Shown in pieces: positions 43,912-54,507 of a stretch of DNA of 64,000 nucleotides. Source of the DNA: Chitinophaga sedimenti (lineage in GTDB: Bacteria; Bacteroidota; Bacteroidia; Chitinophagales; Chitinophagaceae). The notes beneath the pieces were generated by a model, which saw only the letters and a list, made by a program, of their open reading frames with translations, was not told the origin of the DNA and searched no databases. The stretch lies in assembly GCF_023156195.1 (NCBI RefSeq), contig NZ_JAKUKA010000001.1, positions 372,001-436,000 of the forward strand. Reading direction: 5' to 3'. The position numbers and the translations under genes are program-made. Numbering within the stretch: position 1 is the stretch's first letter; every line of letters starts with the position of its first letter.

Positions 43912-46701
43912 ATGTACCCTTTCTGCAAAAATAGTTATAAAAAGTTTTTCAGGCAGTCGCAATTGCCGGTGATAGCCATTTTATTGCTATCGTCTCCTGC
44001 TTTATTAGACGGTATTGGCCGCGCTTACGGTGCGCCGCTGCCCTCTTTTAACAAAAATTTAGCACGAAGTGGCGGAAATAGCCTGGATACGGTGCCGGAC
44101 ACGGTGCCTAACCAGAAAAGTCCCTTCCAGGATTCGCTGTTGCGACAAAGGGTACGTATGGCGCAACTGGACAGTGCCGGCCGCATCGATTCGGTACCGG
44201 CCACCGACAGCACCACCCGCCGGCCCGATGATTCCCTCAGCCTGGCAAAAGTGTCGAAGGATTCGCTGGAAGCTCCCATTTATTTTAAGGTTAAGGACTC
44301 CTCTGTAACGTTCGTTAAGCGCAAGGAAGTATTTATGTACGGCTCCGCCGACGTAAAATATAAGGAAATCCAGGTAACGGGCGACCGGATGCAGATAGAC
44401 CGGGAGAAAGGTTTGCTCCGCGTAACGCCCAGCATCGATTCTACCGGGAAAAAGACCGGCCGCCCGGTATTTACGGATGGTACGCAGACCACGGACCAGG
44501 ACAGTATCGTATACAGCCTGCCCTCGCAGAAAGCCAAGATTTATAATACCCGCTCTCAATACGGTGAGGGTTTTATTGTAAGCCAGCAGGTGAAAAAGGC
44601 GCCGGATAACACGGTGTTCGGTTTCAAGAACGGCTATACGACCTGTAACCTCGATACACCGCACTTTGCCTTCAGGGCGCGTAAGATTAAGGTGATTCCC
44701 AATAAAATGGTGATCTCCGGTCCGGCTAACCTCGAAATACAGGGCATTCCCACTCCATTATATATTCCCTTCGCCATTTTCCCGATTACCAGCGGGCAGC
44801 GCTCCGGCATCCTGATCCCGCAGTACACGGTGAACCAGCAAAAAGGTATCGGCCTGGAAAACGGCGGTTATTATGTTGGTTTGGGCGAGCACCGGACCTC
44901 ACAATGCGCGGTAATGTGTATTCGTATGGCAGCTGGGGACTTACCATGAGCCCCACTTACCGGAAGCGTTACCGGTATAATGGTGGGCTGAATATCTCCA
45001 TCGCCAATACCCGCTTCGGGGACAAAGAGGTGAAGGAGGATTTTTCGGTATCGCGCGACTTTAATGTAACCTGGAACCATAGTATGGACAGTAAGGCGCG
45101 CCCGGGAACGAACTTCTCTGCGAACGTACACTTTGGTACTTCTAACTATAACTCTTATAACGTAACCGATTACCAGACGAGGCTGAATAACATCCTCACC
45201 TCTTCGATCGCGTACAGTAAAAGCTGGCAGGGCAAACCTTATAACCTTACTTTGTCACTGAACCACTCGCAGAACACGCTTACCCGCGACGTAACTATTA
45301 CGGCGCCGGAGGCGGCTTTTACGGTGAATACTATTTATCCGTTCCAGCGCGACGGTGGGGTAGGCCTAGGCAAATGGTACGAGAAAATTGGTATCAGCTA
45401 CACGGGTAACCTGCGTAACACCACCACTTTTAAGGACAGCATGTTCGCGAAACCTGCCATGTTCGACCGTTTGCAAACGGGCATGCAGCACCAGATCCCG
45501 ATCAGCTTTTCCATCCCGGTGTTTAAAAATTTTACCCTTTCGCCCAGTGTAAGTTATGCAGAGAAGTGGTATACGAAAAGACTGAATCAGACCTGGAATG
45601 CCGCCGATTATAAGGTGGACAGCGTATATGAAAGTGGTTTCTATTCCATGCGCGAGGTAAGTACGGGCATGTCGCTGGCAACGGCGTTGTATGGTATGTA
45701 CCAGTTCAAAAAAGGTTCTAAGGTGGATGCGATCCGCCACGTGATCCGTCCGACGGCGAGCATCAGCTATAAACCAGACCTTTCTGCACAATATTATTAT
45801 AATCTTCGTTACGATACCGGCGCCAATGCCATCCGCCAGGCTTCTTATTTTGATGGCTCCGTATTTGGTCCGCCCTCGCAGGGAACCTTTGGCGGTATCA
45901 GTTTTAGCCTGGATAACAACCTGGAAATGAGGATGAAGTCGAAGAAAGATACCAGCGGGTTCAAAAAAGTGAAGCTGCTGGATGGTTTCGGTCTTAACGG
46001 CAGCTACAACCTCGTAGCAGACTCGTTCCGGTTATCTACTTTCAGCATTTATGCCCGTACCAACCTGTTCGACAAGGTGAACATCTCGGCGAACGGTACC
46101 TGGACCCTTACCAGCTGGATTCTTTGGGCCGCAGGCTCGACAGGTATACCTGGCAGGGGGCAATACGAAACTGGGGCGCCTGACCAATATGAACGTGGCG
46201 ATCAGTACCTCATTCCAGTCGCAGGATAAGAAGAGCAAGGAGAAGCAGCAGAAGAAAGAGGAGATCATCGAGAACGAAACTACGGATGCCCAGCTGGAAG
46301 CGCAACGCCGTCAGCTGGAGATGACCAGGGCCAACCCGGGCGAGTACGTCGACTTTGATATTCCGTGGCGGCTCGACTTATCGTACAGTCTTAACTTTTC
46401 GCGTACCCGCACGGCAGATTTCCGCCGCGACACCACTGTATTTACCCAGTACCTGAGCTTCAACGGCGACTTCAGCCTTACACCCAACTGGAAAATTGGG
46501 GTGAACAGCGGTTACGACTTCCGGTTGAACCAGATATCTTATACCACGATGTACGTTTCCCGCGATCTGCACTGCTGGCAGATGTCCATCAACCTGGTGC
46601 CGTTCGGTTCTTACCGCTCCTTCAGCATCACCATTAGTCCGAAAGCGGGTATCCTGCGCGATCTGAGGGTGAACCGTACAAGGCAGTTCTACGATTTATA
46701 G
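43912..46701 (+). CDS. lptD: LPS-assembly outer-membrane protein LptD (three frameshifts)
   Basis: Signal peptide, then an OstA-like jellyroll (KEVFMYGSADVKYKEIQVTGDRMQID) and the LptD barrel (LEIQGIPTPLYIPFAIFPITSGQRSGILIPQY, NVYSYGSWGLTMSPTYRKRY). LptD inserts LPS into the outer leaflet. Missing bases: G at ~44902 (CGGAC to CGGGAC, giving EHRDLTMRGN), C at ~46098 (TACCTGG to TACCCTGG, giving GTLDPYQLDSLGRRL) and G in the G run at ~46156 (giving GGNTKLGRLTNMNVAIST). Repaired length ~930 residues. The 3' end overlaps plsC by 13 bp. Expected essential. Confidence 0.9.
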
Positions 46702-47437
46702 CTACTGTAGTGGTCCCACATCAGGGTAAATACTTTTTCCTTTAATGCCGGAATATCTGCCCTGGTCAGCCCTTTCGTGGGTATGGGGGCAAAAAGTGAT
46801 AGTCGATAGGATGGGGCATGGCGTACAGGAACTTGCCCGACGCCGGTAAAATTTTGCGGGTATGAAACAGCAATGACGGCACCAGCGGTACCTGCGCGTC
46901 GATGGCTAAGGCAAACGCGCCATCGTAGAAGTTTTTAAGCGGATAAGCTGTTTTATTGCGGGTCCCTTCGGGGTAAAGCGACATGTGCATGCCGAGGCTG
47001 AGCGCCTTTTTCATTTCCAACACGCTGTTTTTGCGGCTTTCCTCGTCTTTTCTATCTACCATAATACCCCCGATGCGGTACAAAATGCCGAACAGGGGAA
47101 TCTTTCCCATGGATATTTTTGCAAGTGTTTTACTCACGCCGGGTACGCCCGGTGTGGTGACGAGCACGTCTATCAATGAATTGTGATTGCACACCACCAC
47201 GTACGATTGTCCTTTTTCGAAGTGTTCGCGTCCGCGGTGGCGTACCGGGCAACCGATCAGCCGCATGTACACCCACATCCATACGCGCCCGATCTGCAGG
47301 AACACCCGGGTGGGGGCAGGTTCTTTCAAACGGGAAGCGATCCAGACCGGAATAAAAACGATCAGCATGGTGGCGATGAACATTAACAGCACATACACCG
47401 CGTATACCCGACCAAAAATGCTTTTGAACAAGTTCAT
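46689..47437 (-). CDS. plsC: 1-acyl-sn-glycerol-3-phosphate acyltransferase PlsC (one frameshift)
   Basis: Makes phosphatidic acid from lysophosphatidic acid at the inner membrane. The acyltransferase motif VVCNHNSLIDVLV (NHxxxxD, relatives mostly have H-x4-D) and SLYPEGTRNKTAYPLKNFYDGAF (PEGTR) are present after an N-terminal TM helix. A missing C at ~46780 restores FLPPIPTKGLTRADIPAL and shifts the stop to 46689; 249 residues, normal length. The end overlaps lptD convergently by 13 bp. Confidence 0.9.
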
Positions 47438-47448
47438 AACGTTGGAGC

Positions 47449-48120
47449 TTACAGCCGCCAGTCAATTGGTTCCAGGCCTTCCTTCACCAGCAGTTCGTTG
47501 GTTTTGGAGAAGTGCCTGCAACCGAAGAAGCCCTTGTCCGCACTAAATGGTGAGGGGTGGGCGGCTTTCAGAATATGATGTTTGGTAGCGTCGATCAGTA
47601 TTTGTTTATCCTGTGCAAAGCGGCCCCACAGCAGGAATACAACGCCCTTTTTCTTTTCGGACACTTTCTGGATCACGGCGTCGGTGAAGTTTTCCCAGCC
47701 GATTTTGCTGTGCGAAGCCGGTTCATTGGCCCGTACGGTGAGCATGGCGTTGAGCATGAGCACCCCGTTTTTGGCCCAGGGGGTCAGGTCACCGGTTTCG
47801 GGAATGGGCAACCCGAGATCTTTATTGATTTCCTTGTAAATATTGACAAGGGAAGGAGGCGGCTTTACCCCCTTTTGCACCGAAAAACAAAGACCGTGCG
47901 CCTGTCCCGGGTTATGGTAAGGATCCTGGCCCAGCAGCACCACTTTTACCTTTTCAAAGGGCGTTTGATCAAAAGCGTTGAAAATTAAGTTACCCGGTGG
48001 GTAAATAGTTTTGTTGGAAGCCTTTTCCAGTTTGAGGTGCATGGCAATCTGCTCAAAGTAGGATTTTTGGAACTCGTCTTTCAGTACTTCTTTCCAGCTT
48101 TCTTCTATTTTTACCTCCAT
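47449..48120 (-). CDS. ung: Uracil-DNA glycosylase
   Basis: 223 residues, family 1. Active-site [18 protein letters not shown] (catalytic Asp), the Ser-Pro loop [36 protein letters not shown] and the catalytic His/Leu loop [19 protein letters not shown] are all present. Removes uracil from DNA. Intact; upstream of plsC in the same direction (11 bp), so possibly co-transcribed. Divergent from tRNA-Arg. Confidence 0.96.
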   Translation of the reverse strand: MEVKIEESWKEVLKDEFQKSYFEQIAMHLKLEKASNKTIYPPGNLIFNAFDQTPFEKVKVVLLGQDPYHNPGQAHGLCFSVQKGVKPPPSLVNIYKEINKDLGLPIPETGDLTPWAKNGVLMLNAMLTVRANEPASHSKIGWENFTDAVIQKVSEKKKGVVFLLWGRFAQDKQILIDATKHHILKAAHPSPFSADKGFFGCRHFSKTNELLVKEGLEPIDWRL

Positions 48121-48141
48121 AATCGCTTTTCTTTTCTATTT

Positions 48142-48174
48142 TTTGATTTATTGAATGAAAATTGTATAAATTTG
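48142..48174 (+). promoter_or_regulatory. Promoter of tRNA-Arg
   Basis: TTTG (48142-48145), 21-nt spacer, TAAATTTG (48167-48174); 44 nt before the tRNA 5' end. Confidence 0.65.
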
Positions 48175-48218
48175 CACTCCCAAAAGATAAATGTAAATAT
48201 TTATTTTTGAATGAGGAT

Positions 48219-48292
48219 GACTCGGTAGCTCAGCTGGATAGAGCAACTGCCTTCTAAGCAGTAGGTCATTGGTTCGAATCCAATCCGGGTCA
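48219..48292 (+). tRNA. tRNA-Arg (anticodon TCT)
   Basis: Acceptor GACTCGG / CCGGGTC (one G-U), D arm with GCTC..GAGC, anticodon arm ACTGC-CTTCTAA-GCAGT with TCT at 48253-48255, T arm TTGG-TTCGAAT-CCAA. Discriminator A; CCA is not encoded. 74 nt. Confidence 0.95.
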
Positions 48293-48839
48293 CAGAAATG
48301 AGAAGCCGTCGCAGTGTGTGATGGCTTTTTTATGCGCCTCATTTTGATAACCTGCCGGGTAGCCGTACGAGTTATATTATCATATTGATAAAAAAACACT
48401 CACCCGTTTTTCCCACATCACCACTCTATTAGGAAACGACCCTCGTGGCGCTGCCCTTGCGCGTTCAGTGAAGCCTGCATCAGTAACCCAAAATATATCA
48501 CATGAAACAACGAGGACCACCTGCGAAACACCTTTTCTCACACCACAAAACAACATTCCTCCAACCGCGCATAACATGGCCGCGAGGTTGGGAACAAGGT
48601 AAATTCTATTTAGAAATGGTAAAGCATTTAATGGCGGGGTTAATGCCGCCGGGAAATCATGATCCCCAATATGGCGGGGCCATCGGGCTGATATTTTATG
48701 CGTGCCGCGTATTTGCGGTCGTCAGCCTGGTACGTTTTGATCAAAATTCGATACTGTGGTGCTGGACATTACTGGCCGAAAGACCGGTAGGGGCAGTATC
48801 CAGTTAGTAGTTACGGGAAGCCGGGGCATCCCGGCTTCT
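48293..48839. other. Intergenic region downstream of tRNA-Arg
   Basis: 547 bp with no convincing gene. A 101-codon plus frame at 48502 lacks coding character. A hairpin (48817-48838) precedes the kinase's 3' end. Confidence 0.6.
48817..48838 (-). terminator. Hairpin after the histidine kinase gene
   Basis: Perfect 9-bp stem GAAGCCGGG / CCCGGCTTC with a GCAT loop; no good T run on the minus strand, TCTTTATT on the plus strand. Confidence 0.45.
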
Positions 48840-50165
48840 TTATTCGAAATAGACCATTTCGTCTTCTTCCTCTTCCGCCGGCATTTCCAGCAAAAACGAG
48901 GTGCCTTCGCCTTCGATACTCTTTACGACCAGGTTGCCGCCGTTCTGTTCCGCAAACTCCCTGCACAGCATCAGTCCCAGTCCTGTACCACGTTCGCCGC
49001 GGGTGCCGTATGCCGGTTCCGCGCGTATGGAAAAGATGTTGGCCATCTGCTCCACGCTCATACCCACGCCTTCGTCGCGCACTTCTATGAACTGGCGGCT
49101 CCCGTCCTGGTAGGAACTGAGGTAGATCGTGCCGCCGGGGTGACTGAATTTTAATGCATTGCTGATCAGGTTGCGGAGAATTACGGCTGTCTGGTCACTG
49201 TCCGCATACAACACCGAATCCGTGGTTACCTGGTTGCTGATGCGAAGGTCTTTTTGTTTAAGGGCGGGTTCCAGCAGGTCGAGGACTTCCTGCAACAAAG
49301 GGCTCACTAAGAATTCTTCCGGCCGCGTGCGGATGCCTTTCATCTGGCCGATGCTCCAGCGCAGCAGGTTATCAAGTGTGCTGCTGAGCGGCCCGATTTT
49401 CTTATGTAAAATGCTGGCAGCCTCCCGCATTTCCTGTTCCGTGTATTCGCCTACGTTAAACATTTCCAACAGGCCCTCCAGGGTAGCGAGCGGGCTCCGG
49501 ATATCGTGCGCCACGATGGAAAACATCTTTTCCTTATCGCGGTTCATAGCTGCGAGGGCTTTCCGCTGGTTTTCAGTGATTTGCTGGTAGTCTGTATGCA
49601 GCTGTTTAAAATAGCTGAGCGCAAGCGGTATAAAGATCAGCGCCATGCCCACATTGGCCCAGTGCCGCTGTGCGGGTACATCGCGGGCAAACGCTGCTTC
49701 CTGCGGTAAAAAGTGAATGATGAGGAAACAGGTGATGATCAACATGGAGATCGTCCAGCGGACCCAGGGTTTGTCGTATACCAGCAGGGTGACGATCAAT
49801 ATATTCAACAGAAAAAATTCTGCTCCGTTCTGAAAATAGACGCCGGCAAAGGTATACAGTACTATGCTGTAGAGGATGATGAACAGCCTTGCACTCAGAT
49901 AGCGATGCGCCTTGTGCAGTATAAATGTCGCCAGGTTGCCGCCCAGGGTCAACAGGTTCACCGTTGCCAGTACATATCTTTCCTGCGTAAAATTCAGGCA
50001 GGCAAAGTAGGTCATGAAGGGAATGGTGGGGAGCGCGATCAGGTTCAGCAGCCGCGTGCGCCGTGCTTCTATAAAAGACATCCCCGGCCGCACACCTGTT
50101 CCTAAAACGGTGTGCCACCAGCTCATTAACTTCCCATAAACCTGCGATAGGCGGCGGTCAGACAT
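48840..50165 (-). CDS. Membrane sensor histidine kinase
   Basis: 441 residues: about six TM helices (residues ~40-195), a short coil, HisKA (KMFSIVAHDIRSPLATLEGLLEMF, phospho-acceptor His) and HATPase_c with N box (LRNLISNALKFSH), G1 (VRDEGVGMS) and G2 (ERGTGLGLMLCREF). No periplasmic domain, so it likely senses a membrane property or a ligand via the TM bundle. No response regulator gene adjoins it. Topology resembles the kinase-less protein at 8696-9553. Intact. Confidence 0.92.
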   Translation of the reverse strand: MSDRRLSQVYGKLMSWWHTVLGTGVRPGMSFIEARRTRLLNLIALPTIPFMTYFACLNFTQERYVLATVNLLTLGGNLATFILHKAHRYLSARLFIILYSIVLYTFAGVYFQNGAEFFLLNILIVTLLVYDKPWVRWTISMLIITCFLIIHFLPQEAAFARDVPAQRHWANVGMALIFIPLALSYFKQLHTDYQQITENQRKALAAMNRDKEKMFSIVAHDIRSPLATLEGLLEMFNVGEYTEQEMREAASILHKKIGPLSSTLDNLLRWSIGQMKGIRTRPEEFLVSPLLQEVLDLLEPALKQKDLRISNQVTTDSVLYADSDQTAVILRNLISNALKFSHPGGTIYLSSYQDGSRQFIEVRDEGVGMSVEQMANIFSIRAEPAYGTRGERGTGLGLMLCREFAEQNGGNLVVKSIEGEGTSFLLEMPAEEEEDEMVYFE

Positions 50166-50732
50166 AGGTACTTCAAATATAAACAGCGCAATTCAGCGGT
50201 GCAAGTTAATTGCCAGCAGGCAGTCTTATCAGATATCTTTTTTAATATTTATTTTGACGCTGATAATAGCCATGGGCGCTACCTGACGCTTAGTGGCCCA
50301 TCAAGTTAAAAAAATAGTGGTTGTTCCGCTTGTAATGAGGATATAATTTTCCGGCAGATCGCTGCCGGAAACGGGCAGGCATGCCGGAGTATGCTGCTAT
50401 TACTATCCCAAACTGTACGGTTTTATCAACAGCCTTACCCGGTGCCGGCCGTCATGAAAGAACTTATGCGGGCATCTTCACCGCCTGTGGGAGCAACGCG
50501 AAAGCGTGGCCGGTAAAGGATATCTGCCCCTGGCGCTTCCGCGTCGTTTCCAATCCCGCGTATAATTCTCTCAAAAACAGCGCCAGCTGCATGATGCAAG
50601 CGTGGTAAGACGGAACGGAGGGCGTTTTGTTTTTCCGCTTCTCGCAAATACTTTTCCCGATTAGATAAACGGTACCGCCCCGGCTCCCTATACCTTTGCG
50701 ATCTGTTTTTAACATTTCATTAATAGTCTCCC
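50166..50732. other. Intergenic region upstream of the siderophore-type receptor
   Basis: 567 bp. A perfect 10-bp hairpin TTTCCGGCAG-ATCG-CTGCCGGAAA lies at 50348-50371. Minus-strand frames at 50435-50715 (for example FLRELYAGLETTRKRQGQIS) look partly protein-like but have no match and no clean start. No riboswitch consensus recognised. Confidence 0.5.
50691..50698 (+). promoter_or_regulatory. -7 element of the siderophore-type receptor gene
   Basis: TACCTTTG at 50691-50698, 34 nt before ATG 50733; no clear -33. Confidence 0.45.
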
Positions 50733-53153
50733 ATGCGCATAAAACTTCGTATAGTAAGGCTGATCGCGGTATGCCTTTTCGCGATTGCCATATCTTCCCC
50801 TGTACTCGCCAATGTTGATCCTTTGTCTGCCATTAAAGGTAAAGTAGTAACCAGCGACGGTTCTCCCGCTGCCTATGTTAGCGTGCAGGTCAAAGAAAAG
50901 AACCGTGGCACGATGACCAATGAAAAGGGAGAATTCGTCTTCCGTAAACTGCCTGCGGGCCGCTATACCGTACAGGTATACCTGATCGGCTACAAAATGT
51001 CGTCGCAGGAAGTGGAAGTGAATGAAGACCAGATCACAACCGTGGAGATCCAGCTGGAAGCGACCAACGCGCAGCTCCGGAAGTGGTGATCAATGGCGAA
51101 AAGAATAAATATAAAATGGATAATGTGTCCGGCTCCTTGCGTTTGCAGACGCCGATCCTGAACGTGCCGCAGAACATTAAAGTGGTTTCTGCCGAACTGA
51201 TGGCCGATCAGCAGGTGTTTGACCTGGTAGACGGTATTACCCGCAACGTCAGCGGTGCTACCCGCGTAGGTCACTGGGATAACCAGTATGCACAGATCCG
51301 CATGAGAGGTTCTAAAATCCCGGCTTTCCGCAACGGTATGAACATCGAAGCCAGTTGGGGGCCCACTAAAGAAGATGCGGCCATGATTGACCGTATCGAG
51401 TTCGTGAAAGGTCCTGCAGGTTTCATGCTCGCAGCCGGCGAACCCGGTGGTTCCTACAACGTGGTAACTAAAAAGCCTACCGGCCAGACCCGCCAGTCTG
51501 CCAGCCTGAGCATGGGCAGCTTCTCCACTTACCGTGCTGCGCTCGACTTCGATGGTAAACTAAGCAAAGACGCCAAATGGCTCTACCGCCTGAACGTAGC
51601 ACTGCAAGACAACGACTACTACACCAAATACAATTACAGCAAACGTTTTATGATCGCCCCGGTATTGAAATACCTGCTGGACGATAAAACATCTGTAACA
51701 CTGGAATATACCTACCAGACATCCACCTACCTGGGTAATGGTAACTACCAGTTCTCCGGCCGCAAGCTGCTGGACGAAGGCATCAAAAACAACTTCTTTT
51801 ACCGGGACCCGGCTATGGAGCCCAGCACCCTGAAAGACCATAGTGCTTACGTATACCTCGATCACCAGATCAACGATAAGTGGAAAGCGCATGCACAGGT
51901 TGCCTACTTCAACTTTGCGATGGAAGGTAACAGCATGTGGGCGAGCAGCGTGGATTCCGCGACCGGTAACATGAGGCGTTACTATAGCCTGGGTGACGAA
52001 GCCGGCGAAAACACTTTTGGCCAGGTTTCCCTGAGCGGCGAAGAGTACACCGGTGGTATCCGTCACCGCATTCTCGGTGGTATCGATATGGGTACCAAGA
52101 AATTCTGGGGCGACTTCCGCACGCTGAAAAATGACGTGAGGCTGGCTGGCGGTGCACTGTTCAACGTGTACAATCCACAGTACGGCATTCCCTTCGATTC
52201 CTTGCCAACCCTGGATCGTACGAGGAGCGTGCGTCAGCGTGCTGCTAATTCTTCCTACATTACCGTAACCAACTACTTCTCCGCTTATATACAGGACGAA
52301 CTGGCCTTCTTCAACGACATGCTGCGTATTACATTGGGCGGCCGTTACACCAGGGCGATCGTTACGGCAAGACAAGCCGCTGCTGATAAAGACGATGCGG
52401 TGTTTACGCCACGCGCAGGTTTCAGCTTCTCTGCAGACAAAAATACCAGTGTTTACGGGTTGTACGACCAAAGCTTTGTGCCGGTTACCGGTCTGGACTC
52501 CAGCCTGAGACCATTTGATCCGCTGAAAGGCAACAACATCGAGTTCGGCGTGAAAAGAGAATGGCTGAAGGGTCGCGTGACTACCACTTTTGCTGCTTAC
52601 CGCATTAAACGCGTAGGTGATAAGGTGAACATGAATATTAAAGACAGCCGCGGTGTAGATGTGTTCGAACAACTGGGCGAAACCACGACTAAAGGCCACG
52701 GAACTGGACATTACCGGCCAGGTGTTGCCCGGCTTTAACGTGAACGTGAACGGCGCCATTACCGACGCTAAAATCACGAAAGAATCACCGAACGTAGTAG
52801 CAGGTAAAGAAACAGTAGGCAATATTACCCCTAACACGGCGAAATATATCTTTAACAGCTGGTTACAGTACAACGCGCAGAAAGGTTTTCTGAAAAACTT
52901 CGGCGTACAGGGCGGTGCACAATGGCAGGCAGAACGTACGGTAGGTACTTCCGGGGTGTCTAATATTCCCAATTACTTCCGCCTGGATGGTGGTATAAAC
53001 TACCACACCGGCAAACTGAGTATCGGCTTCCTGGTGAATAACCTGCTGGATGATCACCAGCTGTTGACCTCGGCTTCAATGTCCGCTACGCTCTATACTT
53101 ACATTGTAGAGGCACGTCGTAACTTCCGTTCAACGATCACTTACCGCTTCTAA
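50733..53153 (+). CDS. TonB-dependent siderophore-type receptor (two frameshifts)
   Basis: ~806 residues: signal peptide, carboxypeptidase-like domain (IKGKVVTSDGSPAAYVSVQVKEKNRG), FhuA/FpvA-type plug (ELMADQQVFDLVDGITRNVSG, IRMRGSKIPAFRNGMNIE, DRIEFVKGPAGFMLAAGEPGGSYNVVTKKP) and barrel ending RNFRSTITYRF. A missing C at ~51078 restores QLPEVVINGEKN; an extra C at ~52698 (GGCCACGG to GGCACGG) restores TTKGTELDITGQV. Probably imports ferric siderophore or haem-like ligands, but no neighbouring uptake genes are present. Confidence 0.88.
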
Positions 53154-53601
53154 TAAAAGAAAAAACAGGTACCGTAAAGGGCTGTTGCGCAAAAGCAACA
53201 GCCCTTGCTATTGTTAGCCCTATCTTCCAATAAACAAAGAACAGCCTCCCCGATGCGCCACTGTTGGCGCTTCCATATCACGCAAAAAGTAAAAGTACGA
53301 TGGCAGGGAGGGCGTTTGGGAACCAAAGTAGTGAAGCTGCATAAACAATGTAACGAGGGTGCACAAATTTCGGGCGAACCCTGCATAAGCTCGCCTTAAA
53401 CCCGCTGTGGGCTTGGAATGAAAAATGTACCAAATATTTAAAATTATATAAGTTGATGATAATCAAATGGTCGTGATGTGGGGCATGCTGTTGTTATGGG
53501 TTTGTAGGAAGATCCTGTATGCATCCTATAAGGATCCTATATGCCCTGTTACGCCCAGCCTGGGTTTCAGCGGATCAGCATATAGGATGCATAGAGGATC
53601 C
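53154..53601. other. Intergenic region with inverted repeats
   Basis: 448 bp without a gene: a hairpin after the receptor gene and a nested inverted-repeat cluster (separate entries). Small open frames here have no coding character. Confidence 0.6.
53177..53206 (+). terminator. Hairpin after the siderophore-type receptor
   Basis: Perfect 12-bp stem AAGGGCTGTTGC / GCAACAGCCCTT with a 6-nt loop; no T run follows, so termination may be weak or factor-assisted. Confidence 0.55.
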
Positions 53602-53611
53602 TTATAGGATG
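53511..53611. repeat. Nested inverted repeats around ATCCTATAAGGATCC
   Basis: Left arm 53521-53544 (GCATCCTATAAGGATCC then TATATGC) is complementary to most of the right arm 53578-53611 (GCATATAGGAT..CC then TTATAGGATG), which carries an 11-bp internal duplication. The loop contains CCCAGCCTGGG. The stop codon of the HD gene lies inside the right arm. Confidence 0.6.
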
Positions 53612-54045
53612 TGCCCTTGCAACAGCGCCTCGCTCACCCGCCGGTATGCCTTTAAGTACTTATTAAAACGCGGCACATCCTTCTCCTGCAACGCCGGTAC
53701 CCGGCGGATGTCCATATTATCCGTGAGGTCATTTAGTTTTACGGCGCAGGCCAGGCGATTGGGTAAGATGCGGCCGATGAAATGATCATAATCCTCGTCG
53801 TCGGATAATTTAGTAACGCAACGCAGTGCGTCCAGCACCGTTGTACTGAAACCTTCCGCGGCAAGTTGCTCGAACGTCCACGGCGTATCTTCTACCACAT
53901 CGTGCAATGCGCCGCATATTTTCTCTTCTTCCGTTTTACCGAGGTTTGTTACCCGCATCACGTGGAGGATGTATGGTGCGCCGTATTTATCGGTTTGTTG
54001 GGCGTGCGCGGCAACGGCTATTTTTATGGCTTTCTGCAGTGTCAT
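53602..54045 (-). CDS. HD-domain phosphohydrolase
   Basis: 147 residues from MTLQKAIKIAVAAHAQQTDKYG. The HD site is complete (H of VAAHAQQ, HV of YILHVMRV, HD of GALHDVVEDTP, D of KLNDLTDN), as in RelA/SpoT-type and YfbR-like (p)ppGpp or nucleotide hydrolases. It is the short, stand-alone type, so a small alarmone hydrolase is possible but not proven. Its stop codon falls in the inverted-repeat cluster at 53578-53611. Confidence 0.82.
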   Translation of the reverse strand: MTLQKAIKIAVAAHAQQTDKYGAPYILHVMRVTNLGKTEEEKICGALHDVVEDTPWTFEQLAAEGFSTTVLDALRCVTKLSDDEDYDHFIGRILPNRLACAVKLNDLTDNMDIRRVPALQEKDVPRFNKYLKAYRRVSEALLQGHIL

Positions 54046-54507
54046 CTTCAAATTTAAAGTTTTATGTACGCTTATCGGCGTTAAGTGGGAATTCATCGTT
54101 CAAATAATCTAGTTAGCAGAAATTAACCCGAATTTGGGGTTTAAAGGTAATATCTGCACATAAATGGTTAATTTATTTTGGTTAACTCAACTTAATAAAA
54201 AATAGTTTTGATACAGGATAATGAGTGTAAAGTTGACAAGTATAGTGCAGTAAAAGAACAAACCGAATATCGATGTAAACCGTATCTGGAAAGGAAGTGA
54301 ACAAAGGAAAGCCACGGCTTTTTTTTACGAAAACGGTCATTTCCATCCATATTTTACCACGAATGGAACAAAAAATCAAAATTTCGCGCGGCTGTTAAAG
54401 TCGGGCAATAACGTATCCTTTAAGCAATCAATACAACAACACGAGTAATTGCGGGCGACATGTGCGCCGGCCAGGACAAACTATTCCTTACTTAAAACAC
54501 AATTGCA
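54046..54507. other. AT-rich intergenic region before the SusC gene
   Basis: 462 bp, low G+C, no gene and no clear promoter. An A-rich/T-rich stretch lies at 54170-54220. Nothing else is seen. Confidence 0.5.

Noticed and set aside
48148-48399. An 83-codon minus-strand frame reading WIRTNDLLLRRQLLYPAEL
   Set aside because: This is the well-known false protein translated from the antisense of tRNA-Arg; the tRNA at 48219-48292 explains it.
48502-48807. 101-codon plus-strand frame after tRNA-Arg
   Set aside because: Codon use and composition unlike neighbours, no recognisable domain, and it crosses repeat-like DNA.
50435-50715. Minus-strand frames before the siderophore-type receptor
   Set aside because: Partly protein-like (FLRELYAGLETTRKRQGQIS) but two frames compete, with no clean start, neighbours or match; left as intergenic.
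50166-50732. Cobalamin or TPP riboswitch before the receptor
   Set aside because: A perfect hairpin is present, but none of the conserved box sequences of either riboswitch was found.
51560-52972. 470-codon minus-strand frame opposite the siderophore-type receptor
   Set aside because: Antisense shadow of the receptor barrel; no domain of its own.
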